A DNA stretch of 64,000 bases, taken from assembly GCF_020400725.1 (NCBI RefSeq), contig NZ_JAINVG010000018.1, forward strand, positions 1-64,000. Direction: 5' to 3'. The DNA comes from Streptomyces sp. NK15101 (GTDB lineage Bacteria; Actinomycetota; Actinomycetes; Streptomycetales; Streptomycetaceae). Made by a program: the position numbers and the translations under genes. This document shows, in pieces, positions 46,199-55,160 of the stretch. Numbering within the stretch: position 1 is the first letter of the stretch; each line of letters begins with the position of its first letter. Below the pieces are notes generated by a model. It searched no databases and was not told the DNA's origin. It saw only the letters and a program-made list of their open reading frames with translations.

Positions 46199-49135
46199 AT
46201 GTACCCGAACCTCCTCGTCCCGCTGCTCAGCGCCCTCGCGCTCGCCCTCGCGGCCCTGGTGCTGGTCGCCGTCCGGCAACCGGTGTCACGGCGGCTGGCC
46301 TTCCGGCAGGTCGCCCGCCGACGCACCGAGGCGGCGCTGGTGATCGGCGGATCGATGCTCGGCACGGCCATCGTCATCGGGGCCCTGGTCGTCGGCGACA
46401 CCCTGAACTTCTCGGTACGCCAGGAGGCGTACCGCACCCTGGGGCCGGTGGACGAACGCGTCGTCGCACCCCCCGGCCCGGCGGGACGCGCCGTCACCGA
46501 ACGGCTGTCCGCCCTGGCCGGCGATCCGGACGTGGACGGAGTTCTGAACGCCCGGGCCACCCAGGCATCGGCCGTCAGCGGTGCCGGCGACCGCCTGGTC
46601 GCCGAACCGCGCGTCCTCGCCTGGCAGATGGACTTCGCCGAGGCGTCCCGCTTCGGCGCGGCGGGTGGCGACTCCGGTCTCGGCGGGCCTGACCCGAAGC
46701 CCGGCCGGGTCGTGGTCAACGAGCCGCTGGCACGGTCGCTGAGCGTGGGAGCCGGGGATCCGATCACGGTGTACCTGTTCGGGGCACCGCAGACGTACCG
46801 GGTCGAGCGTGTGGTGCCGGAGCGGGGACTGGCCGGTGTGGGCCTGGGCGGCAGGCTGAACCGCGACGTGTTCCTGCCGCCGGAGGCCCTGGATTCCGCC
46901 GCCCGGGCCGCCGGTGCGGAGCCGCGCTCGGTCACCTTCGTGTCCAACCGCGGCGGCGTCGAGAGCGGCGAAGCCCTGACGGACCGGGTGACCACCGACA
47001 TCCGGCAGGCTCTGGGCCCGCTCGCCGGGCAGACGGCGATCGACACCCCGAAGCACACCGTCCTGCGGGACGCCGAACAGGCCGGAGACTCCCTCGGAGC
47101 ACTGTTCCTCATGATCGGCAGCTTCAGCATCATCGCGGGCGCCCTGCTCCTGGTGAACATCTTCGTGATGCTCGGCGAGGAGCGGAAGTCCCAGATGGGC
47201 ATGGTGCGGGCCGTCGGGATGAAGCGCTCGCGGCTGGTCGGGTCCTTCACCCTCGAAGGGGCGACGTACGCGCTGCTCTCCGCGCTGCCGGGCGTGGCCA
47301 TCGGGGTCGCCGTCGGCTGGGGCGTCGCCGTGGTGGCGGCACAGATCTTCCAGGGCTGGTCGGTCGGCGGCAGCAGCATCCGCATCGCGTTCGACGTGAC
47401 CCCCACCAGCGTCCTCAACGGGCTGGCCATGGGCCTGCTCATCGCCTTCGCGGCGATCCTCGCGACCAGTGTGCGCATCAGCAGGTTCAACATCATCGCC
47501 GCGATCCGCGACCTCCCCGCCACACCCGGGCAGGGTCCACGCCGCCGTCTGCTCGCGGTCTCCACCGCCCTGGCCGTCCTGTGCGCGTTCGTGGCGGTCC
47601 CGGCCGTGGCGCGCAGCCAGCCCGACGCGACGTACCTCATGCCGGCGCTCGCCCTCGCCTTCGCGACTCCGGCGCTGCTGCGCGTCCTCCCCCGTCACAC
47701 GGTCACCACCCTGGTCGCCGGGGCCGTACTCGCCTGGACGCTCCTGGCACCCGTCATACGCCCCCGGATCTTCGACACGCCCTCCATGTCCGTGTACGTC
47801 ATCCAGGGAGCCCTGGCCGCCTTCTCGGCCGTGGTGCTCGTCAGCGACAACCAGCAGACGCTGCTCCGCCCCGTACGCCGGCTCCTCCAGCGTCCGACGG
47901 AAGGCGGTCTCGCGGCGCGGCTCGCGGTCGCGTACCCCTTGGCCAAACGGTTCAGGACCGGCGCGACGCTGGTGATGTACACCCTGATCGTGTTCGTCCT
48001 GGTCCTCCTGACCGAGATCTCGGGCATCCTCCGCGCCGGCGTCGACGGCGTCGTCGCCGACGCCACCGCCGGATACTCCCTGCGACTGGACTACAACCCC
48101 GAGGTCGCGGGCGACCGGCTCGTCTCCGATCTGCGCGGCGGCCCGTCGGCCGCCGGGATCTCCGCCGTGACGCCGCTGCTCAACGCCACCGGGCGGGCCA
48201 CCGATCCGGGTGGCCGCAGCCCCCAACCGCTGGACACCGCCGTCGTCGGCGTACCCGACGGGGCGATCACCGGCATCACGTTCCGCGAGCGGCTGCCCGG
48301 CCTGGCCGACGACCCCGCGGTGTGGCGGGCTCTCGCCTCCGACCCCCGCTACGTCGTCCTCGACGGCTTCTTCGGCAGCACCGGCGGCCCGGCCGGCGAC
48401 TACTACGACCCCGGCGACACCCTCACCCTGACAAATCCCCGGACGGGCCGCGGCGAGCAGAAGGTCATCGCCGGCGTGCTCAGCAACGGGATGGTCTTCT
48501 ACCCGGGCACCGGCGCCAGTTCGACCACCTACCCCGTGGTGATGGGCGAACAGGCGACGCGCGAGCTGTTCGGCACCCAGGCGCAGAACGCCTCCGCGCT
48601 GGTGAGAACCGGCCCCGGCACCGCACCCGACGCCCTGGCGACCCGACTGCAGGGCGAGCAGCTCTCGTCCAGCCTGGTCGCCACGCCCATCGAGTCGGAC
48701 ATCCGGCGCCAGTTCGACTCCAGCACCGCCTTCTTCCGCCTCATGCAGGGCTTCCTCGTCCTGGGCCTCGGCGTCGGCATCACCGGCCTCGGCGTGGTCA
48801 TGGTCCGTGCCGTACGCGAACGCCGCCGCACCATCGGCATCCTGCGGGCCCTCGGCTTCCGGGCGCGGACCGTCCAGCGGTCCTTCCTCTGGGAGAGCAC
48901 CTTCGTCGCCGTGGAGGGAATCGTGCTCGGCTCGCTCCTCGGCGTGCTGACCACCTGGCTCATGTACAGCAACAGCGCCGCGTTCGAGGGCCTCGAAGGA
49001 GGGTTCCCGGTCGAATGGGCAAGTATGTGCGGCCTGGCCGCGGCCACTTTCGTCGCCTCGCTCCTGGCCACGGTCGGGCCGGCTCGGCGCGCGGCCGCCA
49101 TCCGCCCGGCCCTCGCGGTCCGCGTCACCGAATGA
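46199..49135 (+). CDS. ABC transporter permease, double FtsX type
   Basis: A 978-residue permease of the FtsX/MacB superfamily. Helix 1 near the start (LLSALALALAALVLVAV); first outside domain to about residue 300 (RVVVNEPLARSLSVGAGDPITVYLFG); a three-helix FtsX block (LFLMIGSFSIIAGALLLVNIFVML onward); a middle helix group; a second outside domain; and a second FtsX block near the end (FLVLGLGVGITGLGVVMVRAVRERRRTIGILRALGF). This is the actinobacterial long-permease type, exporting lipids, peptides or antibiotics. It shares a transcript with the ATPase. Confidence 0.9.
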   Translation: MYPNLLVPLLSALALALAALVLVAVRQPVSRRLAFRQVARRRTEAALVIGGSMLGTAIVIGALVVGDTLNFSVRQEAYRTLGPVDERVVAPPGPAGRAVTERLSALAGDPDVDGVLNARATQASAVSGAGDRLVAEPRVLAWQMDFAEASRFGAAGGDSGLGGPDPKPGRVVVNEPLARSLSVGAGDPITVYLFGAPQTYRVERVVPERGLAGVGLGGRLNRDVFLPPEALDSAARAAGAEPRSVTFVSNRGGVESGEALTDRVTTDIRQALGPLAGQTAIDTPKHTVLRDAEQAGDSLGALFLMIGSFSIIAGALLLVNIFVMLGEERKSQMGMVRAVGMKRSRLVGSFTLEGATYALLSALPGVAIGVAVGWGVAVVAAQIFQGWSVGGSSIRIAFDVTPTSVLNGLAMGLLIAFAAILATSVRISRFNIIAAIRDLPATPGQGPRRRLLAVSTALAVLCAFVAVPAVARSQPDATYLMPALALAFATPALLRVLPRHTVTTLVAGAVLAWTLLAPVIRPRIFDTPSMSVYVIQGALAAFSAVVLVSDNQQTLLRPVRRLLQRPTEGGLAARLAVAYPLAKRFRTGATLVMYTLIVFVLVLLTEISGILRAGVDGVVADATAGYSLRLDYNPEVAGDRLVSDLRGGPSAAGISAVTPLLNATGRATDPGGRSPQPLDTAVVGVPDGAITGITFRERLPGLADDPAVWRALASDPRYVVLDGFFGSTGGPAGDYYDPGDTLTLTNPRTGRGEQKVIAGVLSNGMVFYPGTGASSTTYPVVMGEQATRELFGTQAQNASALVRTGPGTAPDALATRLQGEQLSSSLVATPIESDIRRQFDSSTAFFRLMQGFLVLGLGVGITGLGVVMVRAVRERRRTIGILRALGFRARTVQRSFLWESTFVAVEGIVLGSLLGVLTTWLMYSNSAAFEGLEGGFPVEWASMCGLAAATFVASLLATVGPARRAAAIRPALAVRVTE

Positions 49136-49222
49136 CGAGCACCCCAGGACGGCTCGTCCGACCGACCCCGGTGGCAAGGCGCCGTCGTCACGAGTTCCGC
49201 TTCCCCGCGCACGGCCTCCTCG

Positions 49223-49741
49223 TCACGCGTCGAGGTCCCGGGCGATGCCGTCCGCCCAGGCGTCGATCGCCGCCCAGTCCCGGTGGTCGCCGTAGCGGCA
49301 GCCGAGCAGCCGGAACAACAAGGCGCCCTTCCGGTCGAGGTGTTCGCGCCGGATCACGCCCGAGAAGCGCCCGTGGTCCCGAGGACGGACGAGCTCGACG
49401 AGAGCAGCGACACGCGGCTGCACCGTGCGTTCGGCGAGCCGCCGCAGCGGCCCGGGCAGGGCGGCGGCCATGCCGACGCTGAACATCCACGTCGGCCGAT
49501 CGCCCATGCGATCGGCGTTGTCCCTGACGAAGCCTTCCGCCGCCGGCAGCCAGGCGCCGTCATGGACCGCGCTGCCCAGCACGAGCGCGTCGCCCGGCAA
49601 GGGCCGCTGTCCCTCGGAGGACGCGCGCAGCGCCCGGGTCTCCACGTGGTGTCCGTTCAGGCGCAGTCGCTCACCGATCCGGTCGGCGATCTCCTGCGTG
49701 GAGTGGTGCTCGGACGCGTAGAGGACCCGAACGGAGACCAC
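49223..49741 (-). CDS. Flavodoxin-domain protein (HemG-like fold)
   Basis: A 172-residue flavodoxin-type protein with the FMN loop YASEHHSTQEIADRIGERL near the N-terminus, LVLGSAVHDGAWLPAAEGF and MFSVGMAAALPG in the middle. The layout fits the flavodoxin_5 group that includes menaquinone-dependent protoporphyrinogen oxidase, though catalytic identity is not proven. GTG at 49741 has GGTGAG about 6 bases upstream. It follows the GYD gene by 6 bases and forms a two-gene unit. No operator box was found upstream, so it may lie outside the dormancy island. Confidence 0.82.
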   Translation of the reverse strand: MVSVRVLYASEHHSTQEIADRIGERLRLNGHHVETRALRASSEGQRPLPGDALVLGSAVHDGAWLPAAEGFVRDNADRMGDRPTWMFSVGMAAALPGPLRRLAERTVQPRVAALVELVRPRDHGRFSGVIRREHLDRKGALLFRLLGCRYGDHRDWAAIDAWADGIARDLDA

Positions 49742-49747
49742 GGGAAC

Positions 49748-50080
49748 TCACCGCTCCGCACCGGGGGGCCGGTACCGGACTTGTCCGGCTCCGCGCAGGG
49801 CGTCCAAGGTGTCGTCGACGGTCAGGAGGACGGTCGTCTCGAAAGAGCTGAGCGCGCCGCCTCCACTGATCGCCAACGCCACCGCGGCCATGGACACGTT
49901 GTCCGGAGCTTCCCACAGGTTGTAGCCGTCGTGCGTGCCGAAGGCGTACCAGAAGCCGTGGAGCTTCCCGCCGACGGACTCGATGTACGACCGAGCGGCC
50001 TCTGATCGGTCCTCGGGGTTCCCGATCAGCCTCGCCCAGGTCTCCGGCGTGTAGCTGAACCTCGACAGATAGAGCGGCAT
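49748..50080 (-). CDS. GYD-domain protein
   Basis: A 110-residue protein of the GYD family (dimeric alpha-beta barrel fold). It begins MPLYLSRFSYTPETWARL and has AFGTHDGYNLWEAPDN, where the GYN stretch stands at the family's name-giving motif. Function unknown. ATG at 50080 follows GAAGGAGAGACCC. Located with a flavodoxin gene, so a flavin- or redox-linked role is possible. Confidence 0.82.
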   Translation of the reverse strand: MPLYLSRFSYTPETWARLIGNPEDRSEAARSYIESVGGKLHGFWYAFGTHDGYNLWEAPDNVSMAAVALAISGGGALSSFETTVLLTVDDTLDALRGAGQVRYRPPGAER

Positions 50081-50186
50081 CGGGTCTCTCCTTCGTTTCC
50101 CCCACGGGTGCCCCCGCCGGGACGGAGGGGCACCGGACACGGCCCGCAGATCCCCCGAACAGCCGGGCACGATGACCGGTACAGCC

Positions 50187-50200
50187 CACCGTCGACGGTG
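50187..50200. promoter_or_regulatory. 14-bp perfect palindrome upstream of the GYD gene
   Basis: CACCGTCGACGGTG is perfectly self-complementary and lies about 105 bases before the GYD start on the minus strand. Not the DevR-like class; a different operator is possible. Confidence 0.3.
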
Positions 50201-50297
50201 CCTCCAAGGCCTGGACCGTACGCGGGGGGACTGGGCTCCGGGCCGTGCCGACTTCGCCTGCAACCAGCACCACCCAGACCACACCATCTACCCGCGC

Positions 50298-50327
50298 TTG
50301 CACTTATGGAGCGCATGCAACTATTGT
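50298..50327 (+). promoter_or_regulatory. Sigma70-like promoter for the MFS operon
   Basis: TTGCAC and TATTGT lie 18 bases apart, 48 bases before the MFS start, in a patch of locally low GC. An inverted TTGCA...TGCAA overlaps the spacer and could be an operator. Confidence 0.45.
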
Positions 50328-50374
50328 TGAGGCACGCAAAGAGCTCAATCAATCAATTACGAAAGGGCTACGCC

Positions 50375-51586
50375 ATGCCCCTCGCGCTCCTCGCCCTGGC
50401 TGTCGGAGCCTTCGGCATCGGCACGACCGAGTTCGTGATCATGGGCCTGTTGCCCCAGATCGCCGCCGACTACGGCGTCACCATCCCCACCGCCGGCCTC
50501 CTGGTCACCGGCTACGCCCTCGGCGTCGTCCTCGGCGCGCCGGTGCTGACCGTCCTCGGCAACAAGGTCAGCCGCAAGCGAATGCTCATGCTGCTCATGG
50601 GCCTGTTCGTGCTCGGCAACCTGCTCTCCGCCGTCGCCCCGAGCTTCGGGCTGATGCTGACCGGCCGCATCGTCGCCTCGCTCGCCCACGGATCGTTCTT
50701 CGGCATCGGATCGGTCGTGGCCGCCGAGCTGGTCGCGCCGGACAAGAAGGCCGGCGCCATCGCCACCATGTTCACCGGGCTGACCGTCGCCAACATCGTC
50801 GGCGTGCCGCTCGGCACCTTCGTCGGGCAGGCCGTGGGCTGGCGCACCACCTTCGCCGTCGTCGCCGCGCTCGGTGTGATCGGGTTCCTCGGCATCGCCA
50901 GGCTCGTGCCCGCCATGCCCCGCCCCGAAGGCGCCCGGCTGCGCGGCGAGCTCAAGGCCTTCCGCAACCCGCAGGTGCTGCTCGCGATGGCCATGACCGT
51001 GCTCGGCTTCGGCGGCGTCTTCGCCGCGATCACCTACGTCGCGCCGATGATGACCGAGGTCGCCGGCTACTCCGAGGGCGCCGTCACCTGGCTGCTCGTG
51101 CTCTTCGGCGTCGGCATGTTCCTCGGCAACCTGCTCGGCGGCCGCTTCGCCGACCGCGCGCTGATGCCCATGCTGTACGCGGCCCTCGGCGGCCTGGCGG
51201 TCGTGCTCGCGCTGTTCACCGTGACCGCGCACGACAAGGTCCTCGCCGCGATCACCATCCTGCTCGTCGGAGCACTCGGCTTCGCCACCGTGCCCCCGCT
51301 GCAGAAGCGCGTCCTCGACCAGGCCCACGGCGCGCCCACCCTGGCCTCCGCCGTCAACATCGGCGCCTTCAACCTCGGCAACGCCCTCTCCGCCTGGCTC
51401 GGCGGCCTCGTCATCGCCGCCGGACTCGGCTACACCGCCCCGGACTGGGTCGGTGCCGCCCTCGCCGCCGCCGCCCTCGGCCTCGCCTTCTGGTCCGCCG
51501 CGCTTGAGCGCCGTGCCCCCGCCGTCGAGACCGACGTCGATGCCGCCGGCGCCACTGTCCGTACCCCCCTCCCCGTACATCACTGA
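50375..51586 (+). CDS. MFS efflux transporter, DHA1 (AraJ/CmlA-like) type
   Basis: A 403-residue 12-helix transporter. It opens directly in helix 1 (LALLALAVGAFGIGTTEFVIMGLLPQIAADYGV), with the DHA1 motifs VTGYALGVVLGAPVLTVLGNKVSRKRM and GRIVASLAHGSFFGIGSVVAAELV. This is typical for arabinose-efflux/chloramphenicol-resistance-like permeases; substrate unknown. ATG at 50375 follows GAAAGGG. First gene of the operon with HbpS-like, NTF2-like and aldo-keto reductase genes. No dormancy box. Confidence 0.9.
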   Translation: MPLALLALAVGAFGIGTTEFVIMGLLPQIAADYGVTIPTAGLLVTGYALGVVLGAPVLTVLGNKVSRKRMLMLLMGLFVLGNLLSAVAPSFGLMLTGRIVASLAHGSFFGIGSVVAAELVAPDKKAGAIATMFTGLTVANIVGVPLGTFVGQAVGWRTTFAVVAALGVIGFLGIARLVPAMPRPEGARLRGELKAFRNPQVLLAMAMTVLGFGGVFAAITYVAPMMTEVAGYSEGAVTWLLVLFGVGMFLGNLLGGRFADRALMPMLYAALGGLAVVLALFTVTAHDKVLAAITILLVGALGFATVPPLQKRVLDQAHGAPTLASAVNIGAFNLGNALSAWLGGLVIAAGLGYTAPDWVGAALAAAALGLAFWSAALERRAPAVETDVDAAGATVRTPLPVHH

Positions 51587-51606
51587 ACCCCCCGAGGAGA
51601 AGCACC

Positions 51607-52029
51607 ATGAGCACCACCGCCGTCACCCCACTGAGCACCGCCGACGCCGAGACCCTGGTCACCGCGGCCCGTCGTGCCGCCGACGCCGCCGGGGTCACCG
51701 TCAGCGTCACCGTCCTGGACGCGGGCGGGCACCTCCTGGCCTTCCGCCGGGACGACCGGGCGGTGCTGATCTCGGGCGAGACCAGCACGCGCAAGGCGTA
51801 CACCGCCCTCCAGCTGAACACCCCGACCGCCGATCTGGTCGACCTCGTGAAGCCCGACGGCCCGTTCCACTCGCTGCCCACCGCGCTCGACCGGCCGCTG
51901 CTGTTCATCGCCGGCGGCATCCCCGTCCACCGCGACGGCCGCCTGATCGGCGCGATCGGCGTGGGCGGCGGCGCCCCCGAGCAGGACCACGGCTTCGCCG
52001 CCGCCGCGCTCGAGGAGCTCTCCCGGTGA
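51607..52029 (+). CDS. HbpS/GlcG-like DUF336 protein
   Basis: A 140-residue protein of the DUF336 (GlcG/HbpS) family: VTVSVTVLDAGGHLLAFRRDDRAVLIS near the N-terminus, then STRKAYTALQLNTPTADL, and the closing GAIGVGGGAPEQDHGFAAAALEEL. HbpS of S. reticuli binds haem and works in oxidative-stress sensing, but most family members are uncharacterised. GAGGAG precedes ATG 51607. It lacks a signal peptide, unlike HbpS, so it is expected in the cytoplasm. Its stop overlaps the next start by 4 bases. Confidence 0.85.
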   Translation: MSTTAVTPLSTADAETLVTAARRAADAAGVTVSVTVLDAGGHLLAFRRDDRAVLISGETSTRKAYTALQLNTPTADLVDLVKPDGPFHSLPTALDRPLLFIAGGIPVHRDGRLIGAIGVGGGAPEQDHGFAAAALEELSR

Positions 52030-52385
52030 CCGACCCCCGCACCCGTACCCCGCGAGAGGTCTTCGCAGACCACGGCACCCGCCTCGGCACCGGCGACCTC
52101 GACCTGATCAGCCGGAACTACACGGCGGACGCGGTCTTCGTCACCCCCGACGGCGTCCTCACCGGACGCGAGGGCGTGCGGGAGGGCATCGGCCGGCTCC
52201 TGTCCGACCTGCCCGACGCCGACTGGCGGCTCGTCCCGCAGTTCGCGGGCGACGTCCTGTTCCTGGAGTGGACCGCCACCGGCTCCGCCCACGAGGTCCT
52301 CGACGGCGTCGACACCTTCGTCTTCCGCGACGGGCTCATCAGCGCCCAGACCGTCCGCTACACCCTCACCGAACGCACCAAGTGA
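52026..52385 (+). CDS. SnoaL/NTF2-like protein
   Basis: A 119-residue cone-shaped NTF2-like fold: LISRNYTADAVFVTPDGVLTGREGVREGIGRLL and LFLEWTATGSAHEVLDGVDTFVFRDGLISAQTVRY are typical SnoaL-type strands. May be a small-molecule isomerase or hydrolase or simply a binding protein. GTG at 52026 overlaps the stop of the DUF336 gene. Co-transcribed with MFS and aldo-keto reductase genes. Confidence 0.85.
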   Translation: MTDPRTRTPREVFADHGTRLGTGDLDLISRNYTADAVFVTPDGVLTGREGVREGIGRLLSDLPDADWRLVPQFAGDVLFLEWTATGSAHEVLDGVDTFVFRDGLISAQTVRYTLTERTK

Positions 52386-52402
52386 AGGAACAGCCCCTCA
52401 CC

Positions 52403-53242
52403 ATGGCCCCCTCCGCCACCCCCGCCGTTCCCACCGTCACCCTGAACAACGGCGTCGAGATCCCCCAGCTCGGCTTCGGCGTCTTCCAGGTCCCCGACGA
52501 CGAGACCACCGCCGCCGTCACCACCGCCCTCGAGGCCGGTTACCGCAGCATCGACACCGCCGCGATCTACGGCAACGAGACCGGCGTCGGGCGTGCGCTG
52601 GCCGCCTCCGGGCTGCCCCGTGAGGAGCTCTTCGTCACCACCAAGCTGTGGAACGCCGACCAGGGTCACGACTCCACCCTCCGCGCCTTCGACGACAGCC
52701 TCGCCAAGCTCGGCCTCGACCACGTCGACCTCTACCTGATCCACTGGCCGGCGCCCGCCCGCGACCTGTACCGGGACTCCTGGCGCGCCCTGGAGCGACT
52801 CGCCGGGGAAGGACGCGTCCGCGCCGTCGGCGTCTCCAACTTCCAGCCCGGTCACCTCCGGCGGCTCATGGCCGGTACGACGCTGACCCCGGCCGTCAAC
52901 CAGATCGAGCTCCACCCCGGTCTGCAGCAGACCGAGTTGCGCGCCTTCCACGCCGGGCACGGCATCGCCACCGAGGCGTGGAGCCCGCTCGCCCAGGGTG
53001 CCGTCCTCGACGACCCGGCCATCGCGGCCATCGCCGCCCGGTACGACAAGTCCCCCGCGCAGGTCGTCATCCGCTGGCACCTGCAGCTCGGCAACATCGT
53101 CATACCCAAGTCGGTCACCCCCGCCCGGATCCGCGAGAACTCCGACGTCTTCGACTTCGCCCTCACGGACGAGGAGATGCGGTCCGTGGCCGCGCTCGAC
53201 CGCGACCTGCGGACCGGCCCGCACCCCGACGACCTCGACTGA
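52403..53242 (+). CDS. Aldo/keto reductase
   Basis: A 279-residue (alpha/beta)8-barrel NADPH-dependent reductase. The catalytic tetrad is visible: Asp and Tyr in RSIDTAAIYGNETG, Lys in TTKLWN, His in YLIHWPAP. NADPH-binding IPKSVTPARIREN is near the C-terminus. The family most resembles 2,5-diketo-D-gluconate-reductase-type (AKR5) enzymes. ATG at 52403, 17 bases after the NTF2-like gene. A strong hairpin follows the gene. Confidence 0.92.
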   Translation: MAPSATPAVPTVTLNNGVEIPQLGFGVFQVPDDETTAAVTTALEAGYRSIDTAAIYGNETGVGRALAASGLPREELFVTTKLWNADQGHDSTLRAFDDSLAKLGLDHVDLYLIHWPAPARDLYRDSWRALERLAGEGRVRAVGVSNFQPGHLRRLMAGTTLTPAVNQIELHPGLQQTELRAFHAGHGIATEAWSPLAQGAVLDDPAIAAIAARYDKSPAQVVIRWHLQLGNIVIPKSVTPARIRENSDVFDFALTDEEMRSVAALDRDLRTGPHPDDLD

Positions 53243-53261
53243 GCCGGCTCCCCCTCCCCAC

Positions 53262-53305
53262 GGGCTCCGTCCCCGGCAGGCCCCGGGCCGCCGGGGACGG
53301 AGCCC
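53262..53305 (+). terminator. Strong terminator hairpin, 16-bp perfect stem
   Basis: GGGCTCCGTCCCCGGC and its exact complement GCCGGGGACGGAGCCC enclose a 12-base loop, just after the aldo-keto reductase stop. This separates that operon from the next gene. Confidence 0.75.
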
Positions 53306-53332
53306 CGCCCGCCCGGAAGGACGAACACCGTC

Positions 53333-54373
53333 GTGGCACCCCTCTCTCCCGCCCTCGCCCGCCTGGCCCCCGGCGACGGGCGACTCACCCTCGGCCTCGA
53401 ACTCCCCCTCGACAACGACTGGGCCCGGGCGCGCGTACCCGCCGACCGCGAGGCCGGGCGCCCGTTCGGAGTCCCCGACCTGAGCGAGCACACCCGGCTC
53501 GCCCGGCTCGCCGACCGGCTCGGCTTCGCCGCCCTGTGGCTGCGGGACGTGCCGCTGTACGACCCCGTCCGGTTCGGCGACGCCGGCTCGGTCTTCGAGA
53601 CCTTCACCCACCTCGGTCACCTGGCCGCCGTCACCGAGAACGCCGTCCTCGGCACCGGCGCGATCGTGCTGCCCCTGCGCGACCCGCTGCTGGTCGCCAA
53701 GGCCGCGGCCACCGTCGACGTCCTGTCGGGCGGCCGCATGCTGCTCGGCCTCGCGAGCGGCGACCGTCCCGTGGAGTACCCGCTGTTCGGGCGGGACTTC
53801 GAGGCGCGCGGCACGGCCTTCCGCGAGGGCGTCGAGGTCCTGCGGGCCGCCTGGCGCGCGGGCCCGCTGGAGCTGCCCCGGGCCGGGCTCGGTGCGGACC
53901 GGCGACTGGAGGTCCTGCCCAGGCCCGTCCACACGGCCGGCATCCCCCTCGCCGTCGCAGGCGGCGCGCAGCAGACGCCCGAGTGGATCGCGGCGCACGC
54001 CGACGCCTCCCTCAACTACCCGCGCGACCTGGGCGCGCTGCGCCTGAAGACGCGCGAGTGGCGGAAGCTCACGGGTGGCGGGAAGCCGTACCTCACGCCG
54101 ATGGTCCTGGACCTTCAGGAGGATCCGGGCGCCCCGGCGAGGCCCGTCCGCCTGGGTCTCAGCACGGGCGGCAAGGCGCTGCGCGGCCACCTGGAGCAGA
54201 TGGCCGCGCTCGGCGTCGCCCATGTCTCCTTCAACCTCCGGCCGAACGACCGGCCCGTCGACGAGGTGCTGCGGGAACTCGCCGAGGACGTCCTGCCCCA
54301 CTTCCCCACGCCCGTGGAAGTTCCTCGCGAGAAGCCCCGGCCGGATTCCCCTACCGGGGAGCCCGCGCCGTGA
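53333..54373 (+). CDS. Luciferase-like (LLM class) flavin-dependent oxidoreductase
   Basis: A 346-residue TIM-barrel oxidoreductase of the F420/FMN luciferase-like superfamily. Signs are LARLADRLGFAALWLRDVPLYDP, LAAVTENAVLGTGAIVLPLRDPLLVAKAAATVDVLSGGRMLLGLASGDR and the late VAGGAQQTPEWIAAHAD. It fits a luciferase-like subgroup with no known substrate. GTG at 53333 has AAGGACG a little far upstream (about 10 bases). It overlaps the convergent methyltransferase end by 23 bases. Confidence 0.85.
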   Translation: MAPLSPALARLAPGDGRLTLGLELPLDNDWARARVPADREAGRPFGVPDLSEHTRLARLADRLGFAALWLRDVPLYDPVRFGDAGSVFETFTHLGHLAAVTENAVLGTGAIVLPLRDPLLVAKAAATVDVLSGGRMLLGLASGDRPVEYPLFGRDFEARGTAFREGVEVLRAAWRAGPLELPRAGLGADRRLEVLPRPVHTAGIPLAVAGGAQQTPEWIAAHADASLNYPRDLGALRLKTREWRKLTGGGKPYLTPMVLDLQEDPGAPARPVRLGLSTGGKALRGHLEQMAALGVAHVSFNLRPNDRPVDEVLRELAEDVLPHFPTPVEVPREKPRPDSPTGEPAP

Positions 54374-55128
54374 GCAGTGGCTGGAAGAAGCCCGTCTCCT
54401 CGGGGAGCCGCCATTCCAGGTCCATGAGGCCGGCCTCGGCCGCGAGGGCGGTCAGTCGGTCCTTTCCGATCGCCCAGTAGGTGGTCCGGCGGACCTGAAC
54501 GCGCCATTCTCCCCCCTGCCGGGACGAGCTGGAAGTGCTCCAGGTCGTAGTGCTCGCCGTCGTCGTGCCAGTGCCAGAGCTGGAAGGTGACCGTCCTCTC
54601 CTCGGCACCGGCCCCGTCGGTGCTCCGGTGGACTTGGGGCGGCGTCGAAGCGGGGTGGTCGCGGAGCAGATCGTCGTACGGGCGTGTGCTGACCAGGAGT
54701 CGGCCCGCGGGGCGCAGCACGCGGCGCATCTCGGTGAGGGCGGCGAGCACGTCCCGCTCCGTCAGCAGGTGGGGCAGCGAGTTGTCGGCGCAGACGACGA
54801 CGTCGAAGCGACCGTCCGGGAACGGAAGGCGCCTCATGTCGGCGGCGGCCGCGCTCAGGCTCAGGCTCCGGCGGCCGGCCTCGCGGGCCGAACGGGCGGC
54901 GGCGCGGGGGCTGAGGTCGGTGCCTGTGACGAGGTGCCCGCGCAGCGCGAGGCCGATGGCCTGCGTTCCGATGCCACAGGAGCAGTCGAGCACCGTTGCC
55001 CGGTCCAGGCCGATCAGGGCGTCCAGGGCCTCCCCCTGCCGGCGGACGCTCGCGTCCCAGTCCGGGTAGATCAGGTGGTAGTCGTCGGCCAGTCGGTCGT
55101 AGAACCGCGCCACGGGCGTCAGAGGCAT
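54351..55128 (-). pseudogene. SAM-dependent methyltransferase with an apparent frameshift
   Basis: From ATG 55128 the frame encodes a normal class-I methyltransferase start (ARFYDRLADDYHLIYPDWDASV), SAM loop VLDCSCGIGTQAIGLALRG, and LPFPDGRFDVVVCADNSLPHL. The expected C-terminus (GGEWRVQVRRTTYWAI...LPEETGFFQPLLTARAP) appears in another frame and ends at 54351. Removing one base from the run of six C/G at 54511-54516 would join both parts into a protein of about 258 residues. Either a sequencing error or a real inactivating insertion explains this. No ribosome site is seen before the ATG. Confidence 0.75.
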
Positions 55129-55160
55129 GGACAGAGACTACCGACACCCCGTCACTTCGC

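Noticed and set aside
50304..50377. Upstream start for the MFS gene giving an additional hydrophilic N-terminus
   Set aside because: That reading overlaps the -10 region; ATG 50375 has a ribosome site and starts right at helix 1.
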